64,000 nt of DNA from JAPOUP01 sp965203255 (GTDB taxonomy: Bacteria > Pseudomonadota > Alphaproteobacteria > Rhodobacterales > Rhodobacteraceae): contig OZ241882.1 of assembly GCA_965203255.1 (NCBI GenBank), forward strand, positions 248,001 to 312,000, in the 5' to 3' direction. Position 1 is the first letter of the stretch; each line of letters opens with the position of its first letter. This document shows, piece after piece, positions 55,611 to 64,000 of this stretch. The notes under the pieces are model-generated. The model searched no databases, was not told where the DNA came from, and worked only from the letters and a program-made list of their open reading frames with translations. Position numbers and translations under genes: made by a program.

Positions 55611-56969
55611 CGATTCAGGCCGGTGTGACGGCGACGCAATGACATTCCCTTTGGGAAGCGATGGGCGAAACCAATGCGTGAGCCATTTGGCAAATCGAGA
55701 TTGCTTAGTTCCATACATCGCTTTCTTGAGTTCCGCGCTGCTTCGCACCAGTTCTGTCGCAAAGTAAGGTGAAGGGCCAACGCGGTGACCGAAGAGGTGA
55801 ACTTGCGGTCGGTCAGGGCAATCCAGCGCTTCATTCTCTGGCATGTTCCGTAACACAGCTGTGAATCTGGGCTGAGAACCAACATCAGCATCTGTCGCGG
55901 ATGGCGCGGTCCTTGCCTTTGAGCCTGTTGAGGTGCTTGAGGATTCACCGTAGCTGCTTCCAGCCAAGGTGAAGCGACCAGAGTAAGGACTTATCGAAGA
56001 ACACAGGAGCTGATTCCAAACAACCGCCTGTCCCCAAACGATGGGTCGCGTTCGAAACAGGCGCTTGTAAGGTTATGGAGGAGAGCCTCGAAACGCGCCT
56101 GGATCGGATCCGGCCAGCGCTCCCTCAGATAGGCGCGAAGGCGTTGGAAAGGATATCTCAAGCCATCGCGACTTTGGACCTCGTCGGGAATCGCCAACAT
56201 GGCACTGAACCAGTGGACAAGGTCGGTTCTGCCACCGGGCAATTGCAGAATGCCGCGCCGGACTTCGACGGTCTTTGGCGAGGAGAAAGACAGGTCTTCG
56301 TTCAGCTGCGCGGTCATCCAGTTGACCCGCGGCGCAGATGACTGCCGTTTGGCCGCATTGCCGCTGACGTTGGAGTCAAGTGGGTGGCGCGTCAAGGATT
56401 GACTCCACGCCCTTCGAGCCGCGCCCGCGAAAGGTCTCGATGTGCGCCCCGACAGCGGCGAGCGCCGCAACGTAGCAGGAATTCCGCCTTGCTTCGGTCG
56501 CTCAGCCGCCCGCGCCCAGTCCGATTACGGCCCGTCTACGGCCAGTGGGCGCGCAATAATATGAGGCAGATACCGGCCGATTTCCGGTGCCATCACCTCG
56601 AATCGCCTGAAGCCGCACCGCTCCAGACGCACACGATGGTTCCCATTCGCACCTTGCTGTGCGGCTGTGGTCACGATCGGTCCCCTATCCGTAGTCGGCA
56701 TATATGCCAGTCCTGGCTTCGTGGCAACCTCCTGCTTCCCAGGCAGTCGCCATCGGCAGGAGACGACCGTGCCTGCCAGTCAGCGGCCGCCATCCCAGCC
56801 TGAAATACAGGCGACACCCACCAGCAGCATCCGAGGGCCTCGCGGAAATGAGCGAACCTTACGTCGCCAACTGCGCTTAGCGGTTTCGTCAAGTTGGCGT
56901 GATTTTGAGCTCAACATCTGGCGAGGACGAAGGGAAGTTCGGCGAACAAAGGGATCATAAACGCGTGCT
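55611..56969. other. Relic-rich gap, no intact gene
   Basis: About 1.36 kb. A minus-strand open frame at 55991-56470 (about 159 residues) and shorter ones do not resemble anything I recognise. Given the IS66-like tail directly after it, this is probably degraded mobile DNA. Confidence 0.4.
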
Positions 56970-57181
56970 GCCGGGTGCAGGGCGTCGCCCCCCACGCTTG
57001 GCTGACCGACGTCCTACTCCGCGTCGACGCCCATCTGGCAGGCCGGGTCAACGAGCCGACGCCGAAGCGGTGGAAGGCGCTGTTCCTGCATCCGATTGGG
57101 GGCCAGGATCGGAATCGTGGAACCAGGTCGAACGATGAGCGCGGCCCGGCAAGCCGTCACTTCGTGTACCTAAAAGTCTAA
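56970..57181 (+). pseudogene. IS66-family transposase C-terminal relic
   Basis: The frame reads GVAPHAWLTDVLLRVDAHLAGRVNE followed by PTPKRWKA. This is close to the conserved end of IS66 TnpC proteins (pattern V-x-P-x-AWL-x-DVL-x-R, ending in a Trp-rich tail). No upstream catalytic domain is present, so only the tail survives. It abuts the end of the nitroreductase gene on the opposite strand. Confidence 0.5.
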
Positions 57182-57194
57182 CGGATTGTTGAGG

Positions 57195-57992
57195 TCAATC
57201 CACGTTACTGGCGTCCTTGAACATTACCCTATGTCGACGGGCCTTGATCCAGTTCTTCAGTTCCGAGTCAGCCATCAAGTGATCTCTGTTGTAGGAGTCC
57301 CAATGCAGGATCTCGTCCATTGACCGCCTCCATCGCTTATAGGGACGCGCAGCGGATGGGCCAAAAAGGAAGATATCTAGAACAGAGATTTCATCTGGAA
57401 TGCCCAGAAGCGGACGCATGGCCCGTTGAGCTTCTTCTTGTCCGATTGCCGTCACCCACCATACATTGTAGCCTAGCGCAGCGGCGGCGAGATGAGCCGA
57501 CATGGTCGCGGCCGCAACCGACTGCAGTAAAATGCGTTCCGCATTCTCGTGATACATCCTGTCCAGTTCGGATCCATCATTCAGGACCGGAAATGCGTTG
57601 GTCCATCGCATGTCTGAACAGACGACTACAAAGCCCGGTGCTGTCGCAAGACCGCGGTAGTCAGGTGTCGGAAACTTCATCTTTGCCTTCGCACGGAAAC
57701 GCTGCTCCGCTACGAAATATTTGGCGATTTTCGCCTTCAACTCAGCATCACGGACGACGATAAACTGCCAAGGCTGCGAATTTGCGCCTGACGGGCCATG
57801 TCGGGCGGCCTCCATGATCAAATCGTAGTGGCGTTCCGGCACGACGTATTCTGGATTGAATTTTCGGACTGTCGTGCGGTTGCAAATGACCGCCATCAGC
57901 GCATTGTAGCGGCTCTCGTCACCAATCTCGGGAAGATCGACTTCAGCTTCCGCCTCACGCAAGTCCGACGCGGAGAAATTCTCAGACCCCAT
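57195..57992 (-). CDS. Nitroreductase family protein
   Basis: 265 residues. FMN-binding nitroreductase features are MAVICNRTTVRKFNPEYVVPERHYDLIMEAARHGPSGANSQPWQFIVVRD (phosphate-binding Arg and SxxNxQPW motif), then ERILLQSVAAATMSAHLAAAALGYNVWWVTAIG and VLDIFLFGPSA. The family uses NAD(P)H to reduce nitro compounds, flavins or quinones, or acts as a dehalogenase/desaturase. No specific substrate is indicated. It is divergent from enolase with a 426-bp intergenic region. Confidence 0.9.
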   Translation of the reverse strand: MGSENFSASDLREAEAEVDLPEIGDESRYNALMAVICNRTTVRKFNPEYVVPERHYDLIMEAARHGPSGANSQPWQFIVVRDAELKAKIAKYFVAEQRFRAKAKMKFPTPDYRGLATAPGFVVVCSDMRWTNAFPVLNDGSELDRMYHENAERILLQSVAAATMSAHLAAAALGYNVWWVTAIGQEEAQRAMRPLLGIPDEISVLDIFLFGPSAARPYKRWRRSMDEILHWDSYNRDHLMADSELKNWIKARRHRVMFKDASNVD

Positions 57993-58418
57993 ATGGAACC
58001 TCCAGCCAAATGACTTCTGCTATCAAGCTTCAGATGATCGCCCCAATGGAGCGCCAACTGCGTTTCGATCAAGGATTATGGAATAGAAGCCAAAGTCAAT
58101 TTTCTACGTCCGATAACCTGCGGATCAATCAAATCGCTTCCATCCCGAAACGCAACCCTACCCCCAACCAAGGATCAACCCGGACAAAGGACTGCACTGC
58201 CCCGTGTAAGGTTATTGGGCTCATTGCCGGACACAGACGGGATCCCTCCTTTTGCAATGTCATCAGGCCAATCTAGCGCACAAGGACTATCTCCGGCAGG
58301 AACACGGTCGCTCGTGCCCCACAACCAGTATCCGGATAGGGAGACGGGCGGCAATGACTTTGTTCCAGAAGAAGCTACCTGTATAGAGTGCGCGAATCCC
58401 AGCAGAATGGAGATCTCC
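57993..58418. other. Intergenic region between nitroreductase and enolase
   Basis: 426 bp, divergent promoters expected. Apart from a candidate eno promoter near its right end, nothing else is recognisable. Confidence 0.4.
58360..58387 (+). promoter_or_regulatory. Candidate promoter of eno
   Basis: TTGTTC (58360-58365) and TATAGA (58382-58387) separated by 16 bp, with the -10 about 31 bp upstream of the eno ATG. The -35 is only partly consensus, so the call is tentative. Confidence 0.4.
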
Positions 58419-59693
58419 ATGAGCACGATCACCGACATCCATGCCCGTGAAATCCTCGACAGCCGCGGCAACCCCACTGTCGAGGTCGATGTCACCTTGG
58501 ATGACGGGAGCATAGGGCGAGCTGCAGTTCCATCTGGGGCCTCTACAGGAGCGCACGAAGCAGTGGAAATGCGCGATGGTGACCACAGTCGGTACGCGGG
58601 TAAAGGCGTACGTGACGCCGTATCTGCCGTAAATGACGTGATCGCCGAATTGCTTGTGGGATTTGACGCTGTGGAGCAGGAAGCCATAGACCAGGCAATG
58701 ATCGAGCTCGACGGCACCGCCAACAAGGGGCGACTCGGAGCCAACGCGATACTTGGGGTTAGTCTGGCCACAGCGAAAGCGGCCGCGGAATTCTGCGCAC
58801 TGCCGCTCTACCGCTATGTTGGCGGCTCAGCAGCGCGGATACTACCCGTTCCAATGATGAACATCATCAATGGCGGCGAACATGCCGACAACCCCATCGA
58901 CATTCAGGAATTCATGATCATGCCCGTCGGCGCTCCAACGCTGTCCGACGCCGTACGTTGGGGTGCTGAAGTCTTCCATGTGCTGAAAAAGGAGTTGACG
59001 GCGGCCGGCATGGGTACTGGCATTGGTGATGAAGGAGGATTCGCGCCAAACATCCGTTCCGCCCGCAAGGCGCTGGACTTCATTGTGGAGAGCGTGGAGA
59101 AGGCAGGGTTCACTCCTGGGGATGAATTCATGCTAGCGCTGGACTGTGCTTCCACGGAGTACTTCCAGGATGGGCGGTATGAGCTGTCAGGTGAAGGAAA
59201 ATCCCTGACTCCAAGTGAGAACGTCGTCTACCTTGAAAGGCTATGCTCGGATTACCCAATTCTGTCGGTGGAAGACGGCTGCGCCGAGGATGATTGGGAA
59301 GGTTGGAGAGCCCTGACCGACTCGATCGGGGCACGAATTCAGCTTGTTGGCGACGATCTGTTTGTCACCAATCCGTCACGATTGCTCGAAGGTATCGCCA
59401 AGGGCTGCGCCAACTCAATGCTGGTCAAGGTCAACCAGATCGGTACGCTATCAGAGACACTCAGGGCAGTCGAAATGGCCCATCGCGCCGGCTTCACCAA
59501 CGTAATGTCCCACCGCTCAGGTGAGACAGAGGATTCTACGATCGCCGACCTCTCTGTCGCCACAAACTGCGGTCAGATCAAAACAGGGTCACTGGCTCGC
59601 TCAGACAGGCTTGCAAAATACAACCAACTGATTCGCATCGAGGAAATGTTAGGCAAAACAGCCGAATATGCTGGTCGCTCGATCCTGAAGTGA
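58419..59693 (+). CDS. eno: Enolase
   Basis: 424 residues from ATG 58419, with GGAG at 58409-58412. Enolase sequence throughout: ITDIHAREILDSRGNPTVEVD, VPSGASTGAHEAVEMRDGD, MMNIINGGEHADNPIDIQEFM, GDEGGFAPN, SVEDGCAEDDWEGW, the metal-ligand QLVGDDLFVTN and the SHRSGETEDSTIADL signature. It converts 2-phosphoglycerate to phosphoenolpyruvate in glycolysis/gluconeogenesis and may also join the RNA degradosome. Longer in-frame readings upstream lack family support. Confidence 0.98.
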   Translation: MSTITDIHAREILDSRGNPTVEVDVTLDDGSIGRAAVPSGASTGAHEAVEMRDGDHSRYAGKGVRDAVSAVNDVIAELLVGFDAVEQEAIDQAMIELDGTANKGRLGANAILGVSLATAKAAAEFCALPLYRYVGGSAARILPVPMMNIINGGEHADNPIDIQEFMIMPVGAPTLSDAVRWGAEVFHVLKKELTAAGMGTGIGDEGGFAPNIRSARKALDFIVESVEKAGFTPGDEFMLALDCASTEYFQDGRYELSGEGKSLTPSENVVYLERLCSDYPILSVEDGCAEDDWEGWRALTDSIGARIQLVGDDLFVTNPSRLLEGIAKGCANSMLVKVNQIGTLSETLRAVEMAHRAGFTNVMSHRSGETEDSTIADLSVATNCGQIKTGSLARSDRLAKYNQLIRIEEMLGKTAEYAGRSILK

Positions 59694-60079
59694 CGCGAAT
59701 CGGGTTATTGAAGCAACTTCGGCTCCAATGGTGCGAAATTCCGGTTTGCCATCTGTCCGGACCTGGCCGGCTCCGCAACAGAGTTCCTGCACCCCACTCC
59801 TTCCTACGGCATCGTGATCTGACCACCGCAGACCGCCGTCGCAATTCCCGCGATCAAACGGCACGAAGTCCGCAGGCCACGCACAACTCCAATCGCCAGG
59901 AACGCAAATGCCTGAGCTTGGAGCATTTCGCCATTCAACCCAATTGCCTCGACAGCCTTGGCAAGCCAACTCGATCACGGTCCAGACCTCATGAGGTCGT
60001 CAACGGGTGTAATTGCGGGACCTGTGTCGAGGGCAAAACTGACATCCGGGGTCGGGAAGGCTTCGTGGTCCGGGATTCC

Positions 60080-60379
60080 ATGCCCGAGCTTCATGAAACG
60101 GCGAAGGAAAATCTCTCCCGGGTGCCCGAAATGCTCCATGGCGGAGAAGGCGCCGACCTGTTCGTTTTCGACAACGGAGCCGAAACCGACACCATACTCG
60201 ACTTGGACGACGGGCAGAACACCATCGTCATCGAAGGCGGACTGAAGTTCTCCGATCTCGTGATCAAGCAAAGCGGTAAAGACGCCCCTACCAAAGGTTC
60301 CGCCGACGACTTCATGGTCGTGCCTCGAGACGTCGACGCATCGCAGCTCGGTGTGAAGGATTTCGAGTTCACGGCGTGA
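60080..60379 (+). CDS. RTX/hemolysin-type calcium-binding C-terminal fragment
   Basis: An open frame of 99 residues from ATG 60080 ends LGVKDFEFTA. The central GGEGADLFVFDNGAETDTILDLDDGQNTI resembles the last nonapeptide repeat plus the C-terminal module of RTX proteins (GGxGxDxFVF...DTIxDFxxGxD), which carries the type I secretion signal. No upstream catalytic or repeat region is present, so it is likely the tail of a lost gene or an isolated module. There is no clear ribosome-binding site, and expression is doubtful. Confidence 0.45.
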   Translation: MPELHETAKENLSRVPEMLHGGEGADLFVFDNGAETDTILDLDDGQNTIVIEGGLKFSDLVIKQSGKDAPTKGSADDFMVVPRDVDASQLGVKDFEFTA

Positions 60380-61934
60380 CCGGTCGGGGCGGATGACCGC
60401 CGGCACCGGGATCGTATGCGCATCCAGAACCAGGAACCAACTCCGTTATCGGTGGTTGCGACCTATGCCGGTGGCAGTGCGCCAGCAGCCCTGTAGCCCA
60501 AAGTCGGATTCCAGCTTTCGGCAGTGTTCGCGCTGCCATGATGCCGGAACCACCGCTCCGCCTCATCAAGGTACAACCCCGTCATGTGAGGGATTGCGGC
60601 AAGATTCCGTATATTGACGTCACACTGCGAACCATTCTTCTGCAACGCAATATGCTGTGGTTGCGCATAAATTCCAGATCAGCTCTCACTGTGGCGACAG
60701 CAATCTTGCCCGGTGCATTCCGAAACCTTGGTACGGCGCATTTTCTGTCTCAACCATGAGAGATTTTCGAGGTCGTTCCTCGTCTTTGCCCGTTCGGCAG
60801 CCTGTGGTCGGATCGTTAGTGCCGATGCGGTCAAGCGGGCAGCGGCCGCGGACCGTGTTGCATCGATAGATGCAGCGCTGGTCCCGGAAGCATTCCGGAG
60901 ATGGCAGGCAATGGACCAGACAGACAGGGAAATCCACAGGATCCGGTCTGGGAAGCATGAGAGCAGATATTGTAAGGGGTGCGCTGGACGACGGTAAGTG
61001 GTCCGAAGAACGGCGCCCCCGGACGCATATTCCGCTTATGTCTGACGTGAGCCGCCCTGACGGTGGAGAGGGTGCGCAGGTCAGGTACTGCGTGACCGAG
61101 GGGGCGGAGACAAAACCGGCCATATCGGCATGTCCGGAGCCGCCGAACCCTGCGGAATGCAGTCCGGAAACTCCAGGCCGGCAACCTATGGAACTGAAGA
61201 CCTTTGACGTCATTTCCGGGGAACCGGTGCGACGGACGTTCAAAAGAACATCTCAGGCCTCCGCTTAAGACATGCCGGTGAATTGCGCCGGAAGCGAACG
61301 CGATTTTGCTCGACAGCCACGGCCGGGCCCATGGCACAGGGACCGTGCTGGTCTGCGCGAACGACACATTCGAACCCGGGGATGCATCTCATCCCGTCGG
61401 GAGGTTTGGGATTGACCGCACGCCGAAGCACGGCAGCCGGCTGAATATGGCCTCCAGACGGGGATCGAATTACTGTCTCGCCAGCGCCCTGAACGCCGAA
61501 TCCCGGATCGGACAACCATGATCGGCGAAGCTGCCGCATGGCAGAAACACCGCAACACTTCCGCGAAACCCACCGACATCAACCTGTGGTTCCGGATCGA
61601 GGTTCCCTGCATAAGGCTGAAGTCACCGTATCCGTCAATTCAATGATTACAGGGTACCGGTTGGCTTGAACGTGTCGACCAGATGGCGCCACAGATGGAC
61701 GAAACTACAGGAGGTCGCGGCCTTGGGTCCGGGCACCGGATTGGAAGTGCCCGGCGCCCGGAGGCCCAACTGGCTAACGGAACCCACGTTCTGGGTGCTC
61801 CCTGATGATCGGAGGCCTGAACAGGATTCATTGCGGCAATCCAAGAACTTCTCCAACATTGTCATTACGTTGACACAAAACTGGACGTGCATTATGCGAG
61901 CCCTTGCCAACAGGCATTGAACAGGAGAGCCACG
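60380..61934. other. 1.55-kb region without recognisable gene
   Basis: Several overlapping open frames on both strands, none with a motif I can name. The last part (about 61,890-61,934) supplies the ribosome-binding site ACAGGAGAG for the fused HTH-tyrS frame and may be the end of an IS630-like element. Confidence 0.4.
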
Positions 61935-63551
61935 ATGTCCGTGGAACCGGAATTTAGTGTTCGTGCACGTGACCGCAAGCGTCTTGAGACGATTGCCCGG
62001 TTGCACAAGGCTAACCGCACCTTGTCCCGCAATGTAAAGGCGATTCTTCTGGCGGCGAGTGGACAGGATGATCGGGAAATTGCGAAGCGACTGCGCGTCA
62101 GCCGCGTTCAGGTCAGACAATGGCGTAGTCGCTATGCCCAAGACGGCATGGCCTCGATTTTGGACAAGCTCCCAGCCCAATTGCAGGACATGACCAAGAC
62201 TGCTGAGAGGTCCAGGTTAAACGATGATGCCACCGTATCTACGACAATTCGCCCGAGTCACGCCCTGGAGGAGCAATCCGTCTTGCGGAACAGGGTCAGA
62301 GAAGCGCCACCGAAGCTGGAATTCCTGCAGATCATGCGTGAACGTGGCTTCATCGCGGATTGCACGGATTACCAAAGACTGGAAACGGCTCTCCGCTCGG
62401 GTGTGGCGACCGGCTACATCGGTTTCGATGCGACGGCACGAAGCCTGCATGTCGGTAGCCTCATTCAGATAATGATGCTGCGATGGTTTCAGAAGACAGG
62501 TCACAGACCAATTGTTCTCATGGGAGGCGGAACGTCGATGGTCGGCGATCCAAGCTTTCGCGCCGAAGAGCGTCCGTTGCTCACACCCGAGAACATTACG
62601 AAGAACATCGATAGCATCCGCACCGTATTCATGCGCTTTCTTGATTTCGACGATGGCCCTACCGGCGCGGTCATGCCTGACAATGCAGAATGGCTGAAGG
62701 GCCTGCGCTATCTGGACTTTCTGCGAGACGTAGGACGTCACTTCAGCGTCAACCGGATGCTGGGTTTCGACTCAGTCAAGTCACGTCTCAGCCGTGAACA
62801 AAGCCTTAGTTTTCTTGAATTCAACTACATGATCCTTCAGGCATACGACTTCGCCGAGTTGAATCGACGCTATGGCTGCATTCTCCAGATGGGCGGCTCG
62901 GACCAGTGGGGAAACATCGTCAATGGCATCGATCTGACGCGCCGCCTTCAGGATGCGGAAGTATATGGACTTACCAGCCCTCTGCTCACCACCGCCGGCG
63001 GCGACAAGATGGGTAAATCCGTCGGCGGTGCTGTATGGTTGAATTCGGAGATGTTGGGCGCCTACGAGTTTTGGCAGTATTGGCGCAACGTCGATGATGC
63101 CGATGTCGGGCGGTTCCTGAAACTCTACACCGAAATTCCGGTAAGCGAATGCGATCTTCTTGGGGCACTACGGAATTCCGAGATCAATGAAGCCAAGATT
63201 CGGCTTGCAAATGAGGTCACTGCGCTCTGCCATGGCGAACAGGCAGCCAAGGCCGCCGAAGCGACTTCTGCAGAGGTGTTTGCGAAGGGCGGCGTTGGCG
63301 ATGCGCTACCAAGCCTCGAGCTGTCCCCATCGGAAATTGGCAAGGGGATCTCCGTTGCCCAACTATTGGTTCGTTCTGGTTTAGCCTCTTCCGGAAAGGA
63401 GGCCCGTCGTCTCCTTGCGGGCAATGGTGTAAGGATCAATGGATTGCCACTGACAGATGCAGGACTGACCTTTAGCGCGGATTCGCTTGCGTCTCCGGTC
63501 AGGCTTAGCGCAGGAAGAAAACGACATGTACTGATTGCGCTTGCGGTTTGA
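61935..63551 (+). CDS. tyrS: Tyrosyl-tRNA synthetase read in frame with an N-terminal transposase-like HTH
   Basis: 538 residues from ATG 61935, with AGGAGAG 5 bp upstream. Residues ~128-538 are a complete class I TyrRS: LEFLQIMRERGFIADCTDYQ, YIGFDATARSLHVGS with the HIGH-type motif HVGS (~172), GGSDQWGNIVNGIDL, KMGKS (~358) and a C-terminal S4 domain (ISVAQLLVRSGLASSGKEARRLLAGNGVRING). Residues 1-80 are foreign to TyrRS: FSVRARDRKRLETIARLHKA, then KRLRVSRVQVRQWRSRYAQDG is an HTH of the kind found at the start of IS630-family transposases. Possible internal starts (ATG 62190, TTG 62283) lack a good ribosome-binding site. Either a fusion protein is made, or an internal start serves tyrS. Confidence 0.85.
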   Translation: MSVEPEFSVRARDRKRLETIARLHKANRTLSRNVKAILLAASGQDDREIAKRLRVSRVQVRQWRSRYAQDGMASILDKLPAQLQDMTKTAERSRLNDDATVSTTIRPSHALEEQSVLRNRVREAPPKLEFLQIMRERGFIADCTDYQRLETALRSGVATGYIGFDATARSLHVGSLIQIMMLRWFQKTGHRPIVLMGGGTSMVGDPSFRAEERPLLTPENITKNIDSIRTVFMRFLDFDDGPTGAVMPDNAEWLKGLRYLDFLRDVGRHFSVNRMLGFDSVKSRLSREQSLSFLEFNYMILQAYDFAELNRRYGCILQMGGSDQWGNIVNGIDLTRRLQDAEVYGLTSPLLTTAGGDKMGKSVGGAVWLNSEMLGAYEFWQYWRNVDDADVGRFLKLYTEIPVSECDLLGALRNSEINEAKIRLANEVTALCHGEQAAKAAEATSAEVFAKGGVGDALPSLELSPSEIGKGISVAQLLVRSGLASSGKEARRLLAGNGVRINGLPLTDAGLTFSADSLASPVRLSAGRKRHVLIALAV

Positions 63552-63597
63552 TCGCACCACTTCCAACTATATGTCCGCGCCTGAGCTATGCCCCAAC

Positions 63598-63999
63598 TTA
63601 CTCCAGCATCCATTGCCCATCCGGGAAAAACGCGTGAAACGCGAAGGCGAACATGACGTCGTGCGGAACGTCTGTCCCATCCTTTCTGACACGTATCGTT
63701 CCAACTTCCCGACCTTGGGATATTCGCTCGGTGTCAAGCGCAGACGCCTGCCCCTCCGTCCATGTGATCGTAACTCCGGCCTCGGCAATCTCCCCTCCTT
63801 CCCTCAGCCGCGACAGTGGCCATGCGCGGTCGCCGATCCGGACCACCCGGGAAAGAGCGGGAATGTCATGTGGAGGAAGTTCTCCACCAAACAGGAAAGG
63901 GCGATGCGAACTGTCATAACTGACATAGGGATTTCGCCCGTATCTCCGCGGCCAGTCCGGTTCAGCCATCACCAGGCCGTCTGGGTTTCGTGACCTGAA
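63598..63999 (-). CDS. DUF3179 domain protein (5' part outside window)
   Basis: The minus-strand frame is open to the window edge and stops at 63598, giving the C-terminal ~133 residues. RSRNPDGLVMAEPDWPRRYGRNPYVSYDSSHRPFLFGGELPP matches the conserved part of DUF3179 proteins, with RVVRIGDRAWPL and FAFAFHAFFPDGQW towards the end. These are usually exported or periplasmic proteins of unknown function. The gene is convergent with tyrS, 46 bp apart. No disruption is seen in the part available. Confidence 0.8.
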   Translation of the reverse strand, partial: FRSRNPDGLVMAEPDWPRRYGRNPYVSYDSSHRPFLFGGELPPHDIPALSRVVRIGDRAWPLSRLREGGEIAEAGVTITWTEGQASALDTERISQGREVGTIRVRKDGTDVPHDVMFAFAFHAFFPDGQWMLE

Positions 64000-64000
64000 T

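Noticed and set aside
55991..56470. Minus-strand frame of 159 residues in the relic zone
   Set aside because: No motif, start signal or neighbour supports it, so it is mentioned only as part of the gap.
60686..61268. Overlapping plus- and minus-strand frames in the 60.4-61.9 kb gap
   Set aside because: Neither strand yields a recognisable domain and no ribosome-binding site decides between them.

Overview
The window reads as a chromosomal segment of an alphaproteobacterium, most likely of the Rhodobacteraceae/Roseobacter type. Supporting signs are the blocks rplU-rpmA / obgE-proB-proA, lptF-lptG-lptD-surA-pdxA-rsmA and prfA-prmC, a lone DUF3553 gene, a DUF4167 gene, a TRAP transporter operon, and a small 'virulence factor'/MTHFR/methyl-THF methyltransferase operon. 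Housekeeping genes are intact. The DNA between blocks is rich in insertion-sequence relics, frameshifted transposases and broken defence genes, which suggests a genome with active or recent IS expansion and decay. No CRISPR array or rRNA was seen; one tRNA gene is present.

Layout. 1-3.6 kb: end of a type I restriction operon (partial hsdS, complete hsdR). 3.8-9.2 kb: DUF3553 gene, then minus-strand obgE-proB-proA and rplU-rpmA with a good promoter. 9.5-11.0 kb: broken DDE transposase. 11.1 kb: tRNA-Ser(CGA). 11.5-19.2 kb: accessory region next to the tRNA, holding a dead AbiEi antitoxin gene with a 5'-damaged AbiEii toxin gene, an overlapping TcmP plus three-Cys-motif (Gp37/Gp68, DUF5131) pair, an AAA-ATPase/PD-(D/E)XK protein, the tail of a DNA methyltransferase, and an IS30-family element next to an older IS30 relic. 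19.3-43.5 kb: mostly core genes (RecD2-like helicase, Ppx/GppA and RlmE, one-carbon operon, HolC, PepA, the LPS-export/OMP-folding/PdxA/RsmA run, DUF4167, PrmC, RF1, agmatinase, M20 hydrolase, MazG, nucleoside hydrolase). 43.7-49.8 kb: SelO, then a TRAP operon (dctPQM) ending in an N-acyl-D-amino-acid deacylase. 50.1-52.7 kb: a near-perfect 1.2-kb tandem duplication of an Rpn-type nuclease gene. 53.4-60 kb: Fur-family regulator overlapping a DMT transporter that carries a 17-C tract just after its start, then a sterol-desaturase-like membrane protein, a relic-rich gap, a nitroreductase and enolase. 60-64 kb: RTX-domain fragment, about 1.5 kb without a recognisable gene, a tyrosyl-tRNA synthetase read in frame with a transposase-like helix-turn-helix, and the end of a DUF3179 gene.

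How genes fit together. LptF/LptG (inner-membrane permease), LptD (outer-membrane LPS translocon) and the SurA-like chaperone form one outer-membrane biogenesis unit, with PdxA and RsmA co-transcribed. PrfA and PrmC are release factor 1 and its methylase. ProB and ProA are the first two enzymes of proline synthesis. The TRAP system and deacylase probably import and hydrolyse an N-acylated D-amino acid or similar compound. The most interesting candidates are the TcmP/three-Cys pair, the HTH-TyrS fusion, the poly-C tract in the DMT transporter, the AbiE locus with a dead antitoxin, and the Rpn duplication.
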